From: Diospyros lotus | Taxonomy: Eukaryota; Streptophyta; Magnoliopsida; Ericales; Ebenaceae | Length of the DNA stretch: 64,000 bases | Direction of reading: 5' to 3' | Assembly: GCF_014633365.1 (NCBI RefSeq) | Contig: NC_068351.1 | Location: 22,018,866-22,082,865, forward strand | Shown here: one piece after another, positions 23,885 to 37,000 of the stretch | How the letters are laid out: every line of letters starts with the position of its first letter | Position numbering within the stretch: the first letter of the stretch is position 1 | Notes under the pieces: model-generated | What the model was told of the DNA's origin: nothing | Database searches by the model: none | Seen by the model: only the letters and a program-made list of their open reading frames with translations | Made by a program: the position numbers and the translations under genes

Positions 23885-25761
23885 ACTATCACGTGATTGA
23901 CTAGGAAAGTCACTTTATTACTTAAGTTAGACGATGAGTGAAATGATGGTTTAAGTGACTAAAAATAGCGTAACATTAGGAGTGAGTTGAATGCTCATCT
24001 AAGAGGAGAGATCATCATTATTCATTTATAGCCATACAAACTCTTAGCTCTGGATTAGGTCTCCTAATTCGACAGTATCTATGAATCATTGTCTTATACA
24101 AATTAGGAGGAATAAGATTACAATTGAAAATGGTTTTACTAAGAATTAAGAGTAGAGATCTATCCCCAGATTTATGCAGACCCTTAGATTTTAGAAATTT
24201 GACTCTCAACAGGACATGCTCCTTGGAAGTTAGCAAAAGTTTTCTCGTTTGGGTCACAAAAGGCCCTTATGATGCACTAAGGATGAGTATGACTACTACT
24301 TCAATAGGGCTAGACTAAGACTTAGTAAAACCTAACCTATGGGCTGAGACTCAATAAGGCCTAATCCAAAAGTCGATTCTCGAGGACGAGAATAACGAAT
24401 GAAGAGAACCCAATTAGAGACAATATATAATGTATAATATATATATATTGAAAAAGTAAAGTGGAGGAGAATGCTATGTACCCCTCCATGTGAAGGAATA
24501 AAACCAAATGATGCCTAATGGCAGTGGGGGTAATTACAAAGGAAAAATATATATAAAATAAAGAAGAAAATTTAGGCCTCTTTGAATTTTAAAAAATATT
24601 TATAGTTTTTAATTTTAATTTTATAATTAAAATATGCTAATATTATATGTCTTTAAAAATTTTAAATTTTATTTTTAAAAAATGTCAAAACATATTTTCT
24701 AATTCATAGTATAAAGTTAAAATTTTTAATTATTTAATAACAAATTAAAATTTAAAAATAGACAATATATATATATATATATTTATAACTGAACAGGTTT
24801 TAGATTTTTCATATATCACAAAGAAAAAGTAAGGTGTTACCAAAATTAAACAATTATCGAGACTTGATAATAAACCAAATTTTTTATTGACCCTGATTAA
24901 TTATCACATTTAATCAAACATGATTTAAATTAATCATATTAAGAAGGAGATTAAAGTGATACTCCCTGAATTGTGGAAAGAATAATTACTTAATGAACAA
25001 AGAGAATGGGTTAAGGAGAAAATTAAAGATTAACATATAAAGAAGATTAAGTTAATTGATTGAAAAAAAAAAATTCCCGATTTTTAGAAAAATAACACCT
25101 CTAGAGTAGTAGTAGGATGCTAAAGGTGGTGGCTAACCCCCACAATTACCGGCATTTCTTTGTTGAAACCAATCAAAAACTAAATCGGATTAGGATCGAA
25201 TTTCTTAAAGATTTTAAATTAAAAATCGGATTAGTTGGAATTGGAATCAAATCGATTTTGTTCAGTTCGATGTGAATTAGTCTAAATCGATCCATATTGT
25301 TTTTTTATTAATATAGAAATTTTAAAAAAAATATCACATACATTATATATTGAAATAAGAGGGAATGGATGGAGTAAAATGAAAGGACAACTTAATTATG
25401 TATTTTTGATAACATTAATTCTTAATAGTTTTTAAAAAGTTTAAATTTATCTTCCATTTAATCATTTTATGAGAACATGATACATTATAGGTATACAATC
25501 AAGTTAAATTATTAAAACTCAATTCATGGAACTACAACTACAAATGAAATGAATCCCAACAAGAAATTTGAGAAAAAATTGGAGAAAATCTTACTCGCAA
25601 CAAAAATTAAACTCAAAATCAAATAGTTTCACGACTTTTGTGATACTACTAAACCAGATATCATTGAATTAATTAAATTTTATTTTTTCTAGTTAAAAAA
25701 ACACTTTACATTCTCACTAAAAGAGTATTAACTATTGTTTTGACTTCTATTCTATTATTTT
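23885..25761. other. AT-rich intergenic DNA, no recognisable feature
   Basis: Neither strand shows a coding frame, splice-like structure or clear terminal repeat. A TATATA microsatellite occurs at 24765-24782, and purine-rich patches occur near 24460. Confidence 0.5.
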
Positions 25762-26150
25762 TGTTGAGCCAATTTATTCTATTTAATTTTGAATTAAATT
25801 TTGACGATTAACAAAAATGATATTTTGTACTTAACTATTTTCAATTAATTTATAAAATATTTTGGCACAATATATGTATTACCAAAATTAGTATTTTCCA
25901 TTAAAATTATTTTTCAAGTAAAAATTAATACAAATATATATATATATTTAAATTTGGACCAAAAATTAATTATTTCCCTGTTGCTACAGTACACTACAAT
26001 ACGTTATAGTATTCAGACCGTTGAAACAGTAATCTAACCGTTAGTGAATAGTGCGCTACAGTGACAATGAACTATGTTTTTCAAAATGCCTATAAATAAC
26101 CCCAAACTCATTTGGAAGATCATTCATTGCTCATATTACCTATCTAAAGC

Positions 26151-28411
26151 TGTAAGCACCCCCGCCCGGATATCCCAACCGCCCGATCTATCCGAACGAG
26201 AGCGCCTACTTAAGAGAAGAGAAACAAACACAAGACAAAAATACCCTGACATGTATACATATAAAAATACAACAGCGGAAGCAAAACGATATACATTGAC
26301 GCCTACAAGTACCCTGCTGGAACAGCGGTCATGGGGTACATAAAAATATATACAAACCCTGTGCCAATAAGTAGGAAAAACGAGGGACAACCCGGCACAG
26401 TAAAAAAATAAGAGTCAGGACTCCTAACAAAACATCAGAGAAAACGGGGGTAGCTAACTGTACACCCTATCGACACGGCTGGTCGCTAGGTAGCGCGGTT
26501 CTCGCCCTCGACTTTTGCTTTACCCTTACCTGGAATGATGGAAAGCAAGGTGAGTCGCAAGACTCAGCAAGTTTATATGAAAAGGAAGGCTGTAAACGAA
26601 ACAGAAGAGGAGATCACCCCAAATATAAACTCACATGTACACACAAGTCATGTGACGCAACAACGCAACAGTGCCGCATAATAAAACATATACCGGTCCT
26701 TGGGGCCCACATAAAACACCTGGCACCCAAGTCCCATACCAACCTGCCGCTGCCTTGAAAGGCAACATAAATCACCACAAACCTGTGCGCACTGTCCTGG
26801 GTCGGTATTCCCGTCACCCGTATCCCTGCCGGTACTCCCGACAGCCGAGCCAAAGGCTTCCTCGGAACGGTACTCCCGTCCGAGAACTAATAACTACCAG
26901 TAACCATGCAATGCATATAAAATGTAAGGCGTAATGAGCATCAACGTGATACAAGGCGCCCATACATCTAGGCATCAGGCCATGCTCCGCTCACGTAGTA
27001 AATCACACGCGATGCATATGCCCGTGCTGGATGCAACTTGACCAATCTAAAATGTCCGTGATCAAGCATAACCAAATCATGATGATCCCATCATGCAGCC
27101 CGAACCCATCTGCATACCAAACCATGCAACAAAAATGAAATAATCAGGCAGCTATAATCACATAACGGTAGAGTAGGTCAGCAGTGCCTGACACCGGTCA
27201 GCGGTCAGTGACCAGGAGAGACCATCTAATGGTCTAAAATAGACCGTATAACAGTCACACCGTCACCGTACAGCTAACCCTTGCCCCCACTGCCTAATCA
27301 CTCTAACCAATAAATAACCAAAAATCTAATCATAATACCCGACAGCTAAGAACCTAGCCCCGGGTGAGTACAACATCATTCCCATAGGCTTGGGGGTGAT
27401 ACAAACCCCCATAGGCAATCAACGAATAATACCCTCGAAACCAGGTTAATAAATTAAATTATTAATCACACAGTTTAAATTTCATAATTTATTAACAGCC
27501 AAAACCAATGAAGGGAGGTCAAATAAATTGACATTGAAAGAATCGACAATGAGGATATAAAGAACTTGCCTTTCCAGAGATAACCTTAGGCTCAATTTGA
27601 CCAAACACGGTCAAAGTTATACAAACTGCAATATTCCAATTATTGACAAAATTAATAAAATTGGGCCCCAAACGAAATTTCAACCGCAGAAATTATTAAT
27701 TACTAAATTAATTACATACCTGGATAATTAAATCAGGGATTAAACAGAGTTTAATCCGATTTTTGAAGCCCCAAAATCTCAAATTTCCCTCGCGAGCTGC
27801 TGTTCTTTCTGAAAAAATATTAACTGATCACTACACAAATTTCACGCCCGAAATCGGGTTAAATAGCAGCCAAAAACGAGTGAGGAGGGAGGCGCCACGT
27901 GGCAGCATGCGGCAGCGGCTGGGGAGGCCACCGCCTCCTTGACAAAACGACGTCGTTTTGACGTCAAGGGCTGAATTAAATCAGCCAAAATTCCTCAGCC
28001 TCGCGCGCCTGCCCGCGGATTCGATCTCGCGTCCGCAGCCTGGTCGCCCTCGCGCGCGACCGCTCGCGCCCGCATGCCTATTCAACCTATATAGGTTTTA
28101 ACTTATATTTAAGGTGACTTTTTCCCTCTTCCGCGATTCACGCCAGCACCCCTAAACTTTCATTATATACACAAACGCCCCCTATAATAATTACAGAAAT
28201 GCCCGAACTTTCTAAAAATCATCCAATTCAATTTATTTCAATTTTTTTCTAATTCCACAAATTCCTAAAATAACAAAATTAATTATCTTAATTTTTTATT
28301 TCCTTAAAATCACATAATTTAATTTTATTTACTCACAACAAATTATTTTGATATTTCTCTTAAATCCAATTACCCCCAAAATTAAATTAATAGCTATTTA
28401 CGGGCGTTACA
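26151..28411 (-). mobile_element. Solo LTR (2261 bp) with perfect 5-bp target duplication AAAGC
   Basis: On the plus strand the insert begins TGTAAGCACCCC and ends CGGGCGTTACA, with AAAGC immediately before (26146-26150) and after (28412-28416). Removing it with one AAAGC restores continuity of the copia LTR it interrupts. There is no internal region, so it is a solo LTR. Orientation is minus: TGTAACGCCCG start at 28411, a TATA-like CTATTTAA at 27866-27859, and a G-box GCCACGTGGC (27894-27903) and an 18-bp palindrome (27943-27960) upstream of that TATA. The conserved stem-loop TGAGTC-N4-GACTCA is at 26551-26566. It belongs to the Ty3/gypsy-like LTR family abundant in this window. Open frames inside have no known product. 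Confidence 0.88.
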
Positions 28412-28573
28412 AAAGCACTCAAAAACTCCAAAAAAACTCTCAAACTAATTTTTAAGCAATTCGAAACTCTCGAAGCGTTATTGCAAATCTATCGAGGAAC
28501 TGGCAAGAAAGAGAAAAAGATTTTCAATTCTATTCTGACTTTCTCCATCAAACTTGAGATTACAAATTTATTT

Positions 28574-31500
28574 TGTAATGACTCACCTCCCGGAGCCCCT
28601 ACCTCGGATAGAGGATCCGTGAGATGGTCATTACTAAAATAATATCGAACAATAACACAACTACACCTTACACACAACCCTTATTAAATCATAATCTTTC
28701 TTCTTTTTTTTTATACCTTCTCATAATCGTCATTACATAGCTGATCACTGTTAGCCCATTTGGCTCACATAATACACATATATCTCAAACATCAAACATT
28801 AACCTTAACATAAGTACAATGACACCCAAGATCTAGTTTCGGGAAAGCTCTGCACTTGCTACCATGACACGACGGTCTATATCCAAACCTCGCTGAATGT
28901 ACCTGCTATCACCCGATCTACCCGAACGGGAGCACTTACAGAAGGGAAATGAATGAAACACAAGACGGGGAAAGTACCTTGGCATGCATACATAAGAAAT
29001 ACAACAACGGAAGCAAAACTATATACATGCACGCACATAGGTACCCCGCTAGAACAGCAGTCATAGAGTATATAAAAATATATATAAACACCTGTGCCAA
29101 CAAATAAAAGATATAAGGAACAACCCGGCACAGTAAAAAATGAGAGACAGACATCTTGACAAAATATCAGAGACAATGGGGGCAAGCAAACTGTACTCCC
29201 TACCACATAGCTGGCTGTTAGGTGGCGCGATCCTCGCCCTCAACTTTGGCTTTACCCTTACTTGGAATGATGGAAAGCAAGGTGAGTCGCAAGACTCATC
29301 AAGTTATAAGAAAAGAAAGGCTATAAGGTAAATAGAAGAGGAGATCACCCAAAACACAGTCCCGCACATACACACAAGTCATGAGACACTACAACACAAG
29401 AGCTTAGCATAAAGAAAACACATACCGGTCCTTGGGGCCCACACAAGACACCCGACACCCAAGTCCCATACCAACCTGTCGCTGCCCTGAAAGGCAACAA
29501 ATGTCTTCAACAAACCTATGCGCACTCCTCGGGCCGGTACTCCTAACGCCCGAGCCATTGAATAACTGAGCCCTAGGCTCTCTCGGAATGGTACTCCCAT
29601 CCGAGACCACTGTACATATCGTAACCATGCAATGCACACATAAAATGCAAGGTGTAGTAAGCACCAACTAGATACACTGGCGCCCATACATCCAAGCATC
29701 AGGCAGATGCTTCGCTCACATAGTAAATCACACGCGATGCATATGCCCGTGCCAGATGCAATTAATAACACTAGGATGTCTGTGGCCAAGCACAACCAGA
29801 TCATGAAAACCCCAATATGTAGCCTGTACTCATGCGCACACCCAACCATGCAACAAGAATAAAATGTAATCAGTCATGTTACAACCACGTAACGGTAGAG
29901 CTAGTCAGCAGTGCCTGGCACCGGTCAATAGTCAGTGAATATGAGTGACCAGCCGACGGCCTAAGATAGACCGTACAACAGTTACTCTGTCACCAAACAG
30001 CCGATCCTTGCCCCCACTGCCCAACCGCTCTAGCCTATGAACAACCAAAATCCATAATAATTCCCGAACAACTAAGAACCTATCCCCGGGTGAGTACGAC
30101 ATCATTCCCATAGGCATGGGGGTGGCACAAACCCCCGTAGGCAACCAACAAATAAAATTCATGAGACCAGTTTAATAAGTTAAATTTAAAGCGAACCATT
30201 CAAAATTTCATAATTAATAAACGGCCGAAACAAACGAAGGGAGGTCAAATAAATTGATAACGAAAGGAACGTTGTAGAGGGTATAAAGAACTTGCCTTAA
30301 CGAAGATATCCTTAGGCTTGTTTTGACCCAACGCGGTAAAAATTATATAAACTGCAACACCTCAATAATTTACCAAAATTAACAAAATTGGACTCTAAAT
30401 GAAATTTCGACCGTACAGAATATTTATTATTAGCTTCTCTACTTACCCGACTAATTAAATCCTCGATTAAACTTGATTTAATCTTGATTTCTTCACCAAA
30501 TTCTTCCAATTTCTCGCTCGCGCACGCTGTTCTTTTCCACTGTTCGTTCGCTTCTTCTGTTGCAAGAAAAATGCCCAAATTTGGGGCTTAAATAGAAGCA
30601 AAAGGCGTGGCTGAGAAGCGACCGCGTGGCAGCCGCTGGGACCAGTGCTGGAGGACACCGCCTCTTAAGGAAATGGCGCCGTTTGACCCTCAATTGGTTG
30701 GAAATAAATTCCAGCAAAATTAGCAACAGTGAAGCGCCACTTCTCATGCTCGATCCTGCGTCACCCAGCACACCTTGCGTGCGTCTTCCACTTGCGCTAG
30801 TTGCATCTTCATTTAATTAAGTGTATTTCTTGAATCTTACATGATCACTTGAACCTGCTATGTAAATGACCACTCCAGCACCTCACGGCACTCAATTATT
30901 TCCCATAACCTATACATTTAACATCTCAATCTTTAAACACTCCACACAACTTCCTTAGTCTTATAATAATTTATTATTATTATGTTTATTAATATTATGA
31001 TTCCTATATTTAATATTATTATTGTTAATATCAACCAAATATATATATAAATGACCACTTTAAATTAAATTAACATAATAAACTAATATTTAAATTAAAT
31101 TATGATTTACGGGTCGCTACAAAAACTCATTTAAACCTCATTTAATCTTGACTTTTCTCCCAAATTTTCTCCATTTTTTCACTGTGCGCATGTCTTATTC
31201 TTCCCTTTAATTTCTCTTTGTTTGCTAGTTCGAAAATGGCCAAAATCGGCCTTTAAATTGAAGTAAGACGAGGGCTTCAAATGGGTGGCTGAGAGCGCGC
31301 CACGTGGCGTGACCAACAGCCGCGCAAGCTGCCACCGCCTTTCGGGCTGGCCTTGCTGATTAAAATCAACAATTTTTTTCCAGCGCGCATGCCCTCCCGC
31401 GGAATCGAACCTACGTCTGTTGCCTAGCCGCCCTCGCACGCGACCGCTCGTGCCCACGCTCACCTTTAACATATATACACCACGCATTAAATTTAAGGGA

Positions 31501-32004
31501 ATCTCAGCCCACTTCCACAAATCACACTTTAAACCCCCTGACTTCCGAAAATGTCACATACACCCCCAAACTTCAATTCATCTTATTATACTTATACCCC
31601 AAATTTTCAAAAAATCCACTAAATCAATTTATTTCACTATTTTCATAATTACTCCTAATTAACTTAATTAAATACCTAAATTTTCTATTTCCTCAAAATT
31701 ATGTAAATAAACATTTTTCTTAAATCTCCAAATTCTCAAATAAATTAATATTTTCTTTTAATCCACAAATATTCAATAATCACCACAAATACGATAATTA
31801 ATAATTACTATTTCTCTTAAACTCACAAATAAATTATCGCATTCTCATACATCCCCAAATAATTTAATTAATTACCTTTAATTTCTTATTTTCCTCAAAA
31901 TCACATAAATAAATATTTCCTCTTAAATTCTCAAATATTCAAATAATGTCCTCAACCACCAGTTTGAATAATTATTATTTATTTTCAAATTTTGGGATAT
32001 TACA
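28574..32004 (-). mobile_element. LTR of the same family with target duplication TATTT, itself invaded
   Basis: The plus strand begins TGTAATGACTC at 28574 and ends GGATATTACA at 32004; TATTT flanks both sides (28569-28573 and 32005-32009). Its right part (31122-32004) carries the family landmarks, including GCCACGTGGC at 31299-31308 and the CGCGACCGCTCG block. The left part (28574 to about 28898) is a short unmatched stretch, and the middle is another copy of the family (next entry). Length without that copy is about 1.2 kb, shorter than relatives, so a deletion is likely. Confidence 0.8.
28899..31121 (-). mobile_element. Third family LTR nested in the previous one (about 2.2 kb)
   Basis: From about 28899 the sequence parallels the solo LTR at 26151 block by block: the CCCGATCTA start segment, AACGGAAGCAAAAC, ACAACCCGGCACAG, TACCCTTACTTGGAATGATG, the stem-loop at 29283-29298, GGTCCTTGGGGCCCACA, CCCGGGTGAGTACGACATCA, TTAAATAG near 30589, and an end TTACGGGTCGCTACA at 31121. 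The left end is uncertain by a few bases (28899 or 28904), and I could not match flanking duplications, so either one flank has mutated or the copy arose by recombination. Confidence 0.7.
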
Positions 32005-32135
32005 TATTTATTTATATTTCATTGTGTTATAAATTTGTGCTTAATTGCTTATTTATTTATGTCCAAGTGTGGACAATTATTTGTAAATATTTAAATTATC
32101 ATTGAGTATTGTATAGCTTTTTTAGAACTATTAAA

Positions 32136-32914
32136 AAATCTAAGTGTACTACGAGAATTTCTTTTTCAAAAAGAGGATTTCATTTCTTCATATCTCTAGA
32201 TTCGACATACTACATTGCTTAAGGAAACAAAACAATAAAACACATAACTGACACACTACTAAATGAAAAGTCATTCGAGACTTCTTCTATGAACTAACTA
32301 ACTTCCAAATCCAAGCATCATCATTCGACACGTCATCTCCAGACTCGACCTTTGGTCCATTAAAGTTATCGAGTACTGTTGCTCCATCCTTCTCATCATC
32401 TGAGCTAAAGTTTTCGATGCCCATCTTATTAGCCATGGCTACCTGGTTGGCATCCCATTCCCCATTTGAGTCTAAATTTTCTTCACCTTCTATTATAGCC
32501 TCTTCATAAATGATAGCAGCATGATCACAGAGTTGTTGATAGTAGAGATATAAGGACACGTGATTGCCTTCGTGGTGGATTCCTTCAGCTAGGGCTCTCT
32601 AGTCACCTTCCAAATGATTGATAAGGAACTCCACTTGGGCATGTATCAGGCTTGGTCATATGTAATTGCTGGGCAACACGTCCCTTAAGATACTCTTGAC
32701 AATATCTAGGCAGCCGAAGACGTCTTTTACTATCGGTTCACTATCGACCCATCGATTTGTCTAGTGAGTCTCCCAAAATTGTTCAAGGTAGTCTCCTTCC
32801 ATTCTAACATTTCATCAATTAATCAGACTTCTTACCTGATTTTCTAAACCTCAAGTTCATAGATCCCTATTGATCTCTCCTAAGTCTCCAAATAAAGTTC
32901 GTTCTGATACCAAC
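32136..32914 (-). mobile_element. Start of a Ty3/gypsy-type internal region, minus orientation, truncated
   Basis: Next to the LTR at 32915, the minus strand reads TTGGTATCAGAAC (32913-32901), a match to the initiator-methionine tRNA primer-binding site (TGGTATCAGAGC). Downstream on the minus strand is leader-like DNA and an open stretch at 32559-32287 rich in Asp/Glu/Asn, without an ATG at its upstream end and with stops above it. I do not recognise this product; it could be a decayed gag or other internal sequence. The element is cut off at about 32136 against the copia LTR. Confidence 0.6.
32901..32913 (-). other. Retrotransposon primer-binding site
   Basis: Minus-strand TTGGTATCAGAAC lies two bases from the LTR end, complementary except for one base to the 3' end of initiator tRNA-Met, the usual primer for plant LTR elements. 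It fixes the orientation of the LTR at 32915 onward. Confidence 0.75.
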
Positions 32915-33528
32915 TATAACACCCCGCCTTTTCAGGGTGTTGTGTTTCATATATGCTAGGTTTATATATATATATATATGAGAATCATGCTAGAATCCTC
33001 AACATATCATATAAGAATAACACTCCTAAGACAGAACTAAGAAAATGAAATACTTAAACATAAGCGGAAGCAAGATCAGAACCTTAAGAAGACTCGAAAA
33101 GAATAACATACATAAGTTCATACATATTGTTTGCCCAACATAATATTACAATAACAGTTAAAAAAAATCATACAATGATAGGTACAAACAAAAATACAAA
33201 GTCATTTGATACATGGTCCTGGCCCACAAAACATCCATCATACTCATGCCTCGATCACCTCTTTGCCCTTCCGACTGCTAGTCTCGCCTGGAATGTGGAA
33301 TATTCCAGGAATAGATGTCCAACATTAGAAGATGAATCTTCTAAGAGAGGGTTAAAATAATCGTGAATGAGTAATGCATGGATATGAACAAACATTTGCC
33401 CTAGTGTAACTTTCCTGGCCCACCAGCCCGGCATTGAACCCTAAGCAGAATCCCGACCTACTTTCAGAATAATCTTAACGTTGTTCCATTAATTGCCCTT
33501 GGGAAATTTCAGCTACACTATCTATTAG
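32915..33528 (-). mobile_element. LTR next to the primer-binding site, left part
   Basis: The plus strand begins TATAACACCCCGCC, the same kind of terminus as the LTR at 44392. The CATAAGCGGAAGCAA and CCTGGAATG landmarks follow, then a family-position stem-loop AGAAGA-TGAA-TCTTCT at 33327-33342. The sequence is interrupted near 33529 by a copia LTR, and the remainder probably continues at 46826-47307 beyond the MULE. Confidence 0.6.
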
Positions 33529-35463
33529 TGTAGGTGCTCTAGACCCAATCAGATTGGGCATGTTGTACACTGATAATTGTAATCATATTTATTATTTGAA
33601 TAAGGAGTTATACAAATTCACAAGAAGTCATTCTATTAGTTTCTTGTTGTTATTGTAATGACCGAATGAAACTAGATAGAAGTCCATATGATGTATACTA
33701 TGATTAATCTATAAAGATGTGAGATGATGCATCACAATTTCTGGACATTATTAAACATCCCAAGTTGTAGCAATGTCAAGAATGGACATTGACAATGGCG
33801 ATAAGACTTGTATGTACTATGTTTTTGCTATGTGATGGGGGTCTCACACCCATATTTATGGAGATGCTTAGACAAGTACATAGGTGACAAATGTTGGAGA
33901 ACATATCACTGGACATGACTCGCCATGAGAATTCATTTTGATTATATGTTGATGGTATTCTCATACGAGATGGGTGTAACTAATCCTTGGACCTGAGGTT
34001 GTCATGGTCATCGCATAAGAAGACCGGTATGCTTTGACATCGTTTCGATGGGCTTAGATAAAGGCTGCACATGGGCCATCGTTGGGCATATCGTGAGGCT
34101 TATGGAGGTAGGTGTATAACCAAGATGGGACTCGTCTATCCCTTGATAGAGGATAATGTATCTAAGGCACCTTCGGTGAATATTCACTTTAAATCTATGG
34201 TCATGGTGAAAGAGATCAATAAGAAGTTATTGATTCACTTTTTATTAAGTGAAGATATCCGGATGATCGAAGAAAAACTCATGTGATCATAATCAAACAA
34301 CACATTGCCAGACTTGAGATCACATAACATACATTGATCAGAGGATTGAATTACACAGTAACCATGCTCATAAAAGGTTATTTGCGAATTATGAATCCTT
34401 CTGATTAATTGGGTAGGTATGACGTCTTGCTAGAGCTCAATCTTCTCTTATGTGTTTGTACCGACACATTGCCAACATATTCGGAAGCCTAATGAGTCAT
34501 ACGCAATAGGCACGGTCCCTGACTTAAACCAGGAGAGAGGACATATGGTTAAATGGGACACTTCGGCAAGAAGTTATGCCATCGTAGGTTCTCACGGAAA
34601 AAGAACAAAGAGACGTAATGACATCAATATGATGAGGGGTCGTCATAAAGGAAATAGTTTCTAAAATGACAATTAATTAAATTAAGAATGAGTTTCTAAT
34701 TTAATAATTTTCTATTTGTTAGAGTGGCAAATAAGAAATAAAATATATTTGGGCTTAAATTAATATTTGGACTAAATAAAGTATTTGGGCCAAATATTAA
34801 ATTAAATATTATATTTGGACTAAATTAGATTTAGGCGAAATATTAAATATTATATTAGGGCTAAATTAGATTTGAACTAAATATTAAATAATAAATATTT
34901 GGGCTTGAATTAGATTTGGGCTAAATATTTTATAAATGGATTTGGGCGACTAATTATATTTCTAGTTGGACTAAAATAAGCCCATTTAAGATTCTAGTTG
35001 AACTAGGATTAATAGGCTAGCCCAATCCATTAGGGTTTAAGAAACCCTAGGATGTAACTCTATAAATACCCCTTTATGGGTTGTTTAAATTAGTGATTAT
35101 TTTGGTTTAATTTTTCAAGAGTTGAAAAACAATTGCCGTTTACTCTTCTCCATTTCTTTTTGGCATCGATTTGAAACGTGGGCATTCTTTTCCGTCCATA
35201 CACAAGCCACAAAAAGGAGAAGAAGTTAGTACTCTTATTCCGCTCTCCTTGCCAACGGACGCGTGCCGTGTATCACGAGTTAGAGATCGGACGCTTGGAC
35301 GACTCGAATCTGCGAACAACTCGAAAATCTAAATGTTAGATTTATTTTATTTGTACATGAATAATTTGATTTTGACGTTGATCCAATCACTGGGATCGGG
35401 GTAAGGTTAAAAAAATTTTGAACTACGCTGCTTGCCCCGTAGCGATCTTACTTTACTCTCACT
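33529..35463 (+). mobile_element. Ty1/copia-type LTR, interrupted on its right by the MULE
   Basis: It starts TGTAGGTGCTCTAGACCC and has no coding frame. An array of TTTGGGCTAAAT-like words (about 34745-34940) lies upstream of a TATA box TATAAATA at 35061-35068, followed by GGGTTTAAGAAACCC-type and GC-rich leader sequence. The last part (CTACGCTGCTTGCCCC to 35463) resembles the end of a copia LTR leader. The right end is lost or continues past the MULE at 46826. No target duplication was found. Confidence 0.5.
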
Positions 35464-35472
35464 ATCAGGGCG

Positions 35473-36315
35473 GGACTATGCTAGACAGACAGAAACTTAA
35501 ATCGAAAGTTAGACAACTTTGGTCAAATTACCATATTACCCCTTGATGTAAAAGATAGTTTTACCCCCTGATTTGTTTCACTCTCACCTCATTCTCTCTT
35601 TCACCAAGACGTTAAAATTCCTTTTCACTTTCACTTTCATTATTTCACTCACTCTCTGTATCACTCTCCCACCTCCAAAATTAGAAACCCACTTCCGATT
35701 AGCTTTCTCCCCACTTCTCAGAAATTCACGTACGATAACTTCTCTATATCACCTGCAATGCGAAGACTCAAAAACCCACTTCGTTGATCTCTCACAACAA
35801 CAACAGGTGACTACGGTTCCTGATCTCCACTGATACGTGGCTTTACATCATACAAATATGTATTCACTTTGTATTTGTTTAGATCTGTTGATTGCTTGTT
35901 GAATGTGAAGCGTTGTCAGTTACATTGTCCAAATCTTTATTGGTTTGTAGTTACTGGGTTATTTATTTCTTTTTCTATGGTCTCTCAACTATATCATTAG
36001 TTTTAATTTTTTTTTTTTTTTTAGATCTCATGTTGCATTATTTATTTTACATACAATCAATTTTCTTTTTATTTTTTTGATAGGTTGCTTTGTGTATTTC
36101 TAAGGCTATTGGAAATTACAAGAACTTGTACATTTATGGTTTATGTTACACGTTTTCTTTTTTAAATAATTCTAAAGATTCACAGCCAATGGTTTATATT
36201 TAGTTGATCAATTTTTTTTAAAAATTATTCTGAAGAAGATTCACAACCAATGATAATAATAAATATTAAAAAATGAAAACAAAATTGATATTATTGAGAA
36301 TGAACAATGATATAT
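35473..36315 (+). repeat. Left terminal inverted repeat of the MULE
   Basis: About 840 bases that reappear in reverse orientation at the right end: TCACTCTCCCACCTCC, GGTTCCTGATCTCCAC, ACGTGGCTTTACATCAT, TTAGATCTGTT, AGATCTCATGTTGCATT, AGGTTGCTTTGTGTATTTC and AATGAACAATGATA all occur in the same order from the end inward. By eye identity is high, especially internally; the outer part is TC-rich with unit-number differences. Confidence 0.88.
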
Positions 36316-37000
36316 AAAACAATGTACTTATTATCTCTTGTGTGTACCCAATTGTAGCTTATGTTGAATGGAGAAGTGAACTATACCCATTTTCAAGTAC
36401 ATTTGGTTCTTTGTTTTAAAAGAATCACCTCCCAGTTTACTGTGATGACAAGAAGTTTGGGTGTTTATTTCCTTGTTATTTTATGGAGATATAGCATTTT
36501 GGTTCTCTTTCTTATAAATGTTATGTTCATATATCTAGTTGCAATTTTGTTCTTAAAGCTTTTAGAAATTGGAATCCATGTTTTAAAAACTAGGTTAATC
36601 TTACAACACACAAGCTTCTCTTGGCAAGTGCTTGAATTTGGGCCTTGTTCATCTTTGTTTTTGGTGATGTGGTTTTTGTTTGTCATAGTAGAGATTTTTG
36701 GAAATAATTAGAGCGTTACATCATTACATGATGGATCTATGGTTCAGTTATAGGCTTGATGCATGAGTGATGTTAATGGCTAAATTTTGTGTTTAGTTGC
36801 TATTATTTTTCAGATTTTATTGCCGACAAGTAATTATATTTTAGAAGATAAAGGAAACCAATAATGAGTGACATAGGTATGTTTGACTACAACTATATAA
36901 AACAAGCTTGCTAAAGGAATGCATGTGGATAATGCAAATTATAAATCTAACATTATATTATCATATTATTGTACCTTGTTTTGATTTGAAAAATCATACT

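Larger units (their letters stand above)
25762..32135 (+). mobile_element. Ty1/copia LTR split by two later insertions
   Basis: The pieces 25762-26150, 28412-28573 and 32005 to about 32135, read together, follow the LTR at 55260-55940 in order: TGTTGAGCC start, a GATATTTTGTAC segment, a GCTACAGT/TAGT word array, TATAAATA at 26091, CTCGAAGC...TATTGCAAATC, and TTTGTGCTTAATTGCTTATT. After about 32135 the similarity ends, so the 3' part is missing. No pol or polypurine tract precedes it. It is the host of the insertions at 26151-28411 and 28574-32004. Confidence 0.75.

Noticed and set aside
29379..29849. 156-codon open frame on the minus strand
   Set aside because: It lies within an LTR copy; the same region of the relative at 26151-28411 is not open, so there is no conservation of a protein.
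36361..36711. 116-codon hydrophobic open frame inside the MULE
   Set aside because: AT-rich, leucine/phenylalanine-rich chance frame in the region between the inverted repeat and the transposase, with no known domain.
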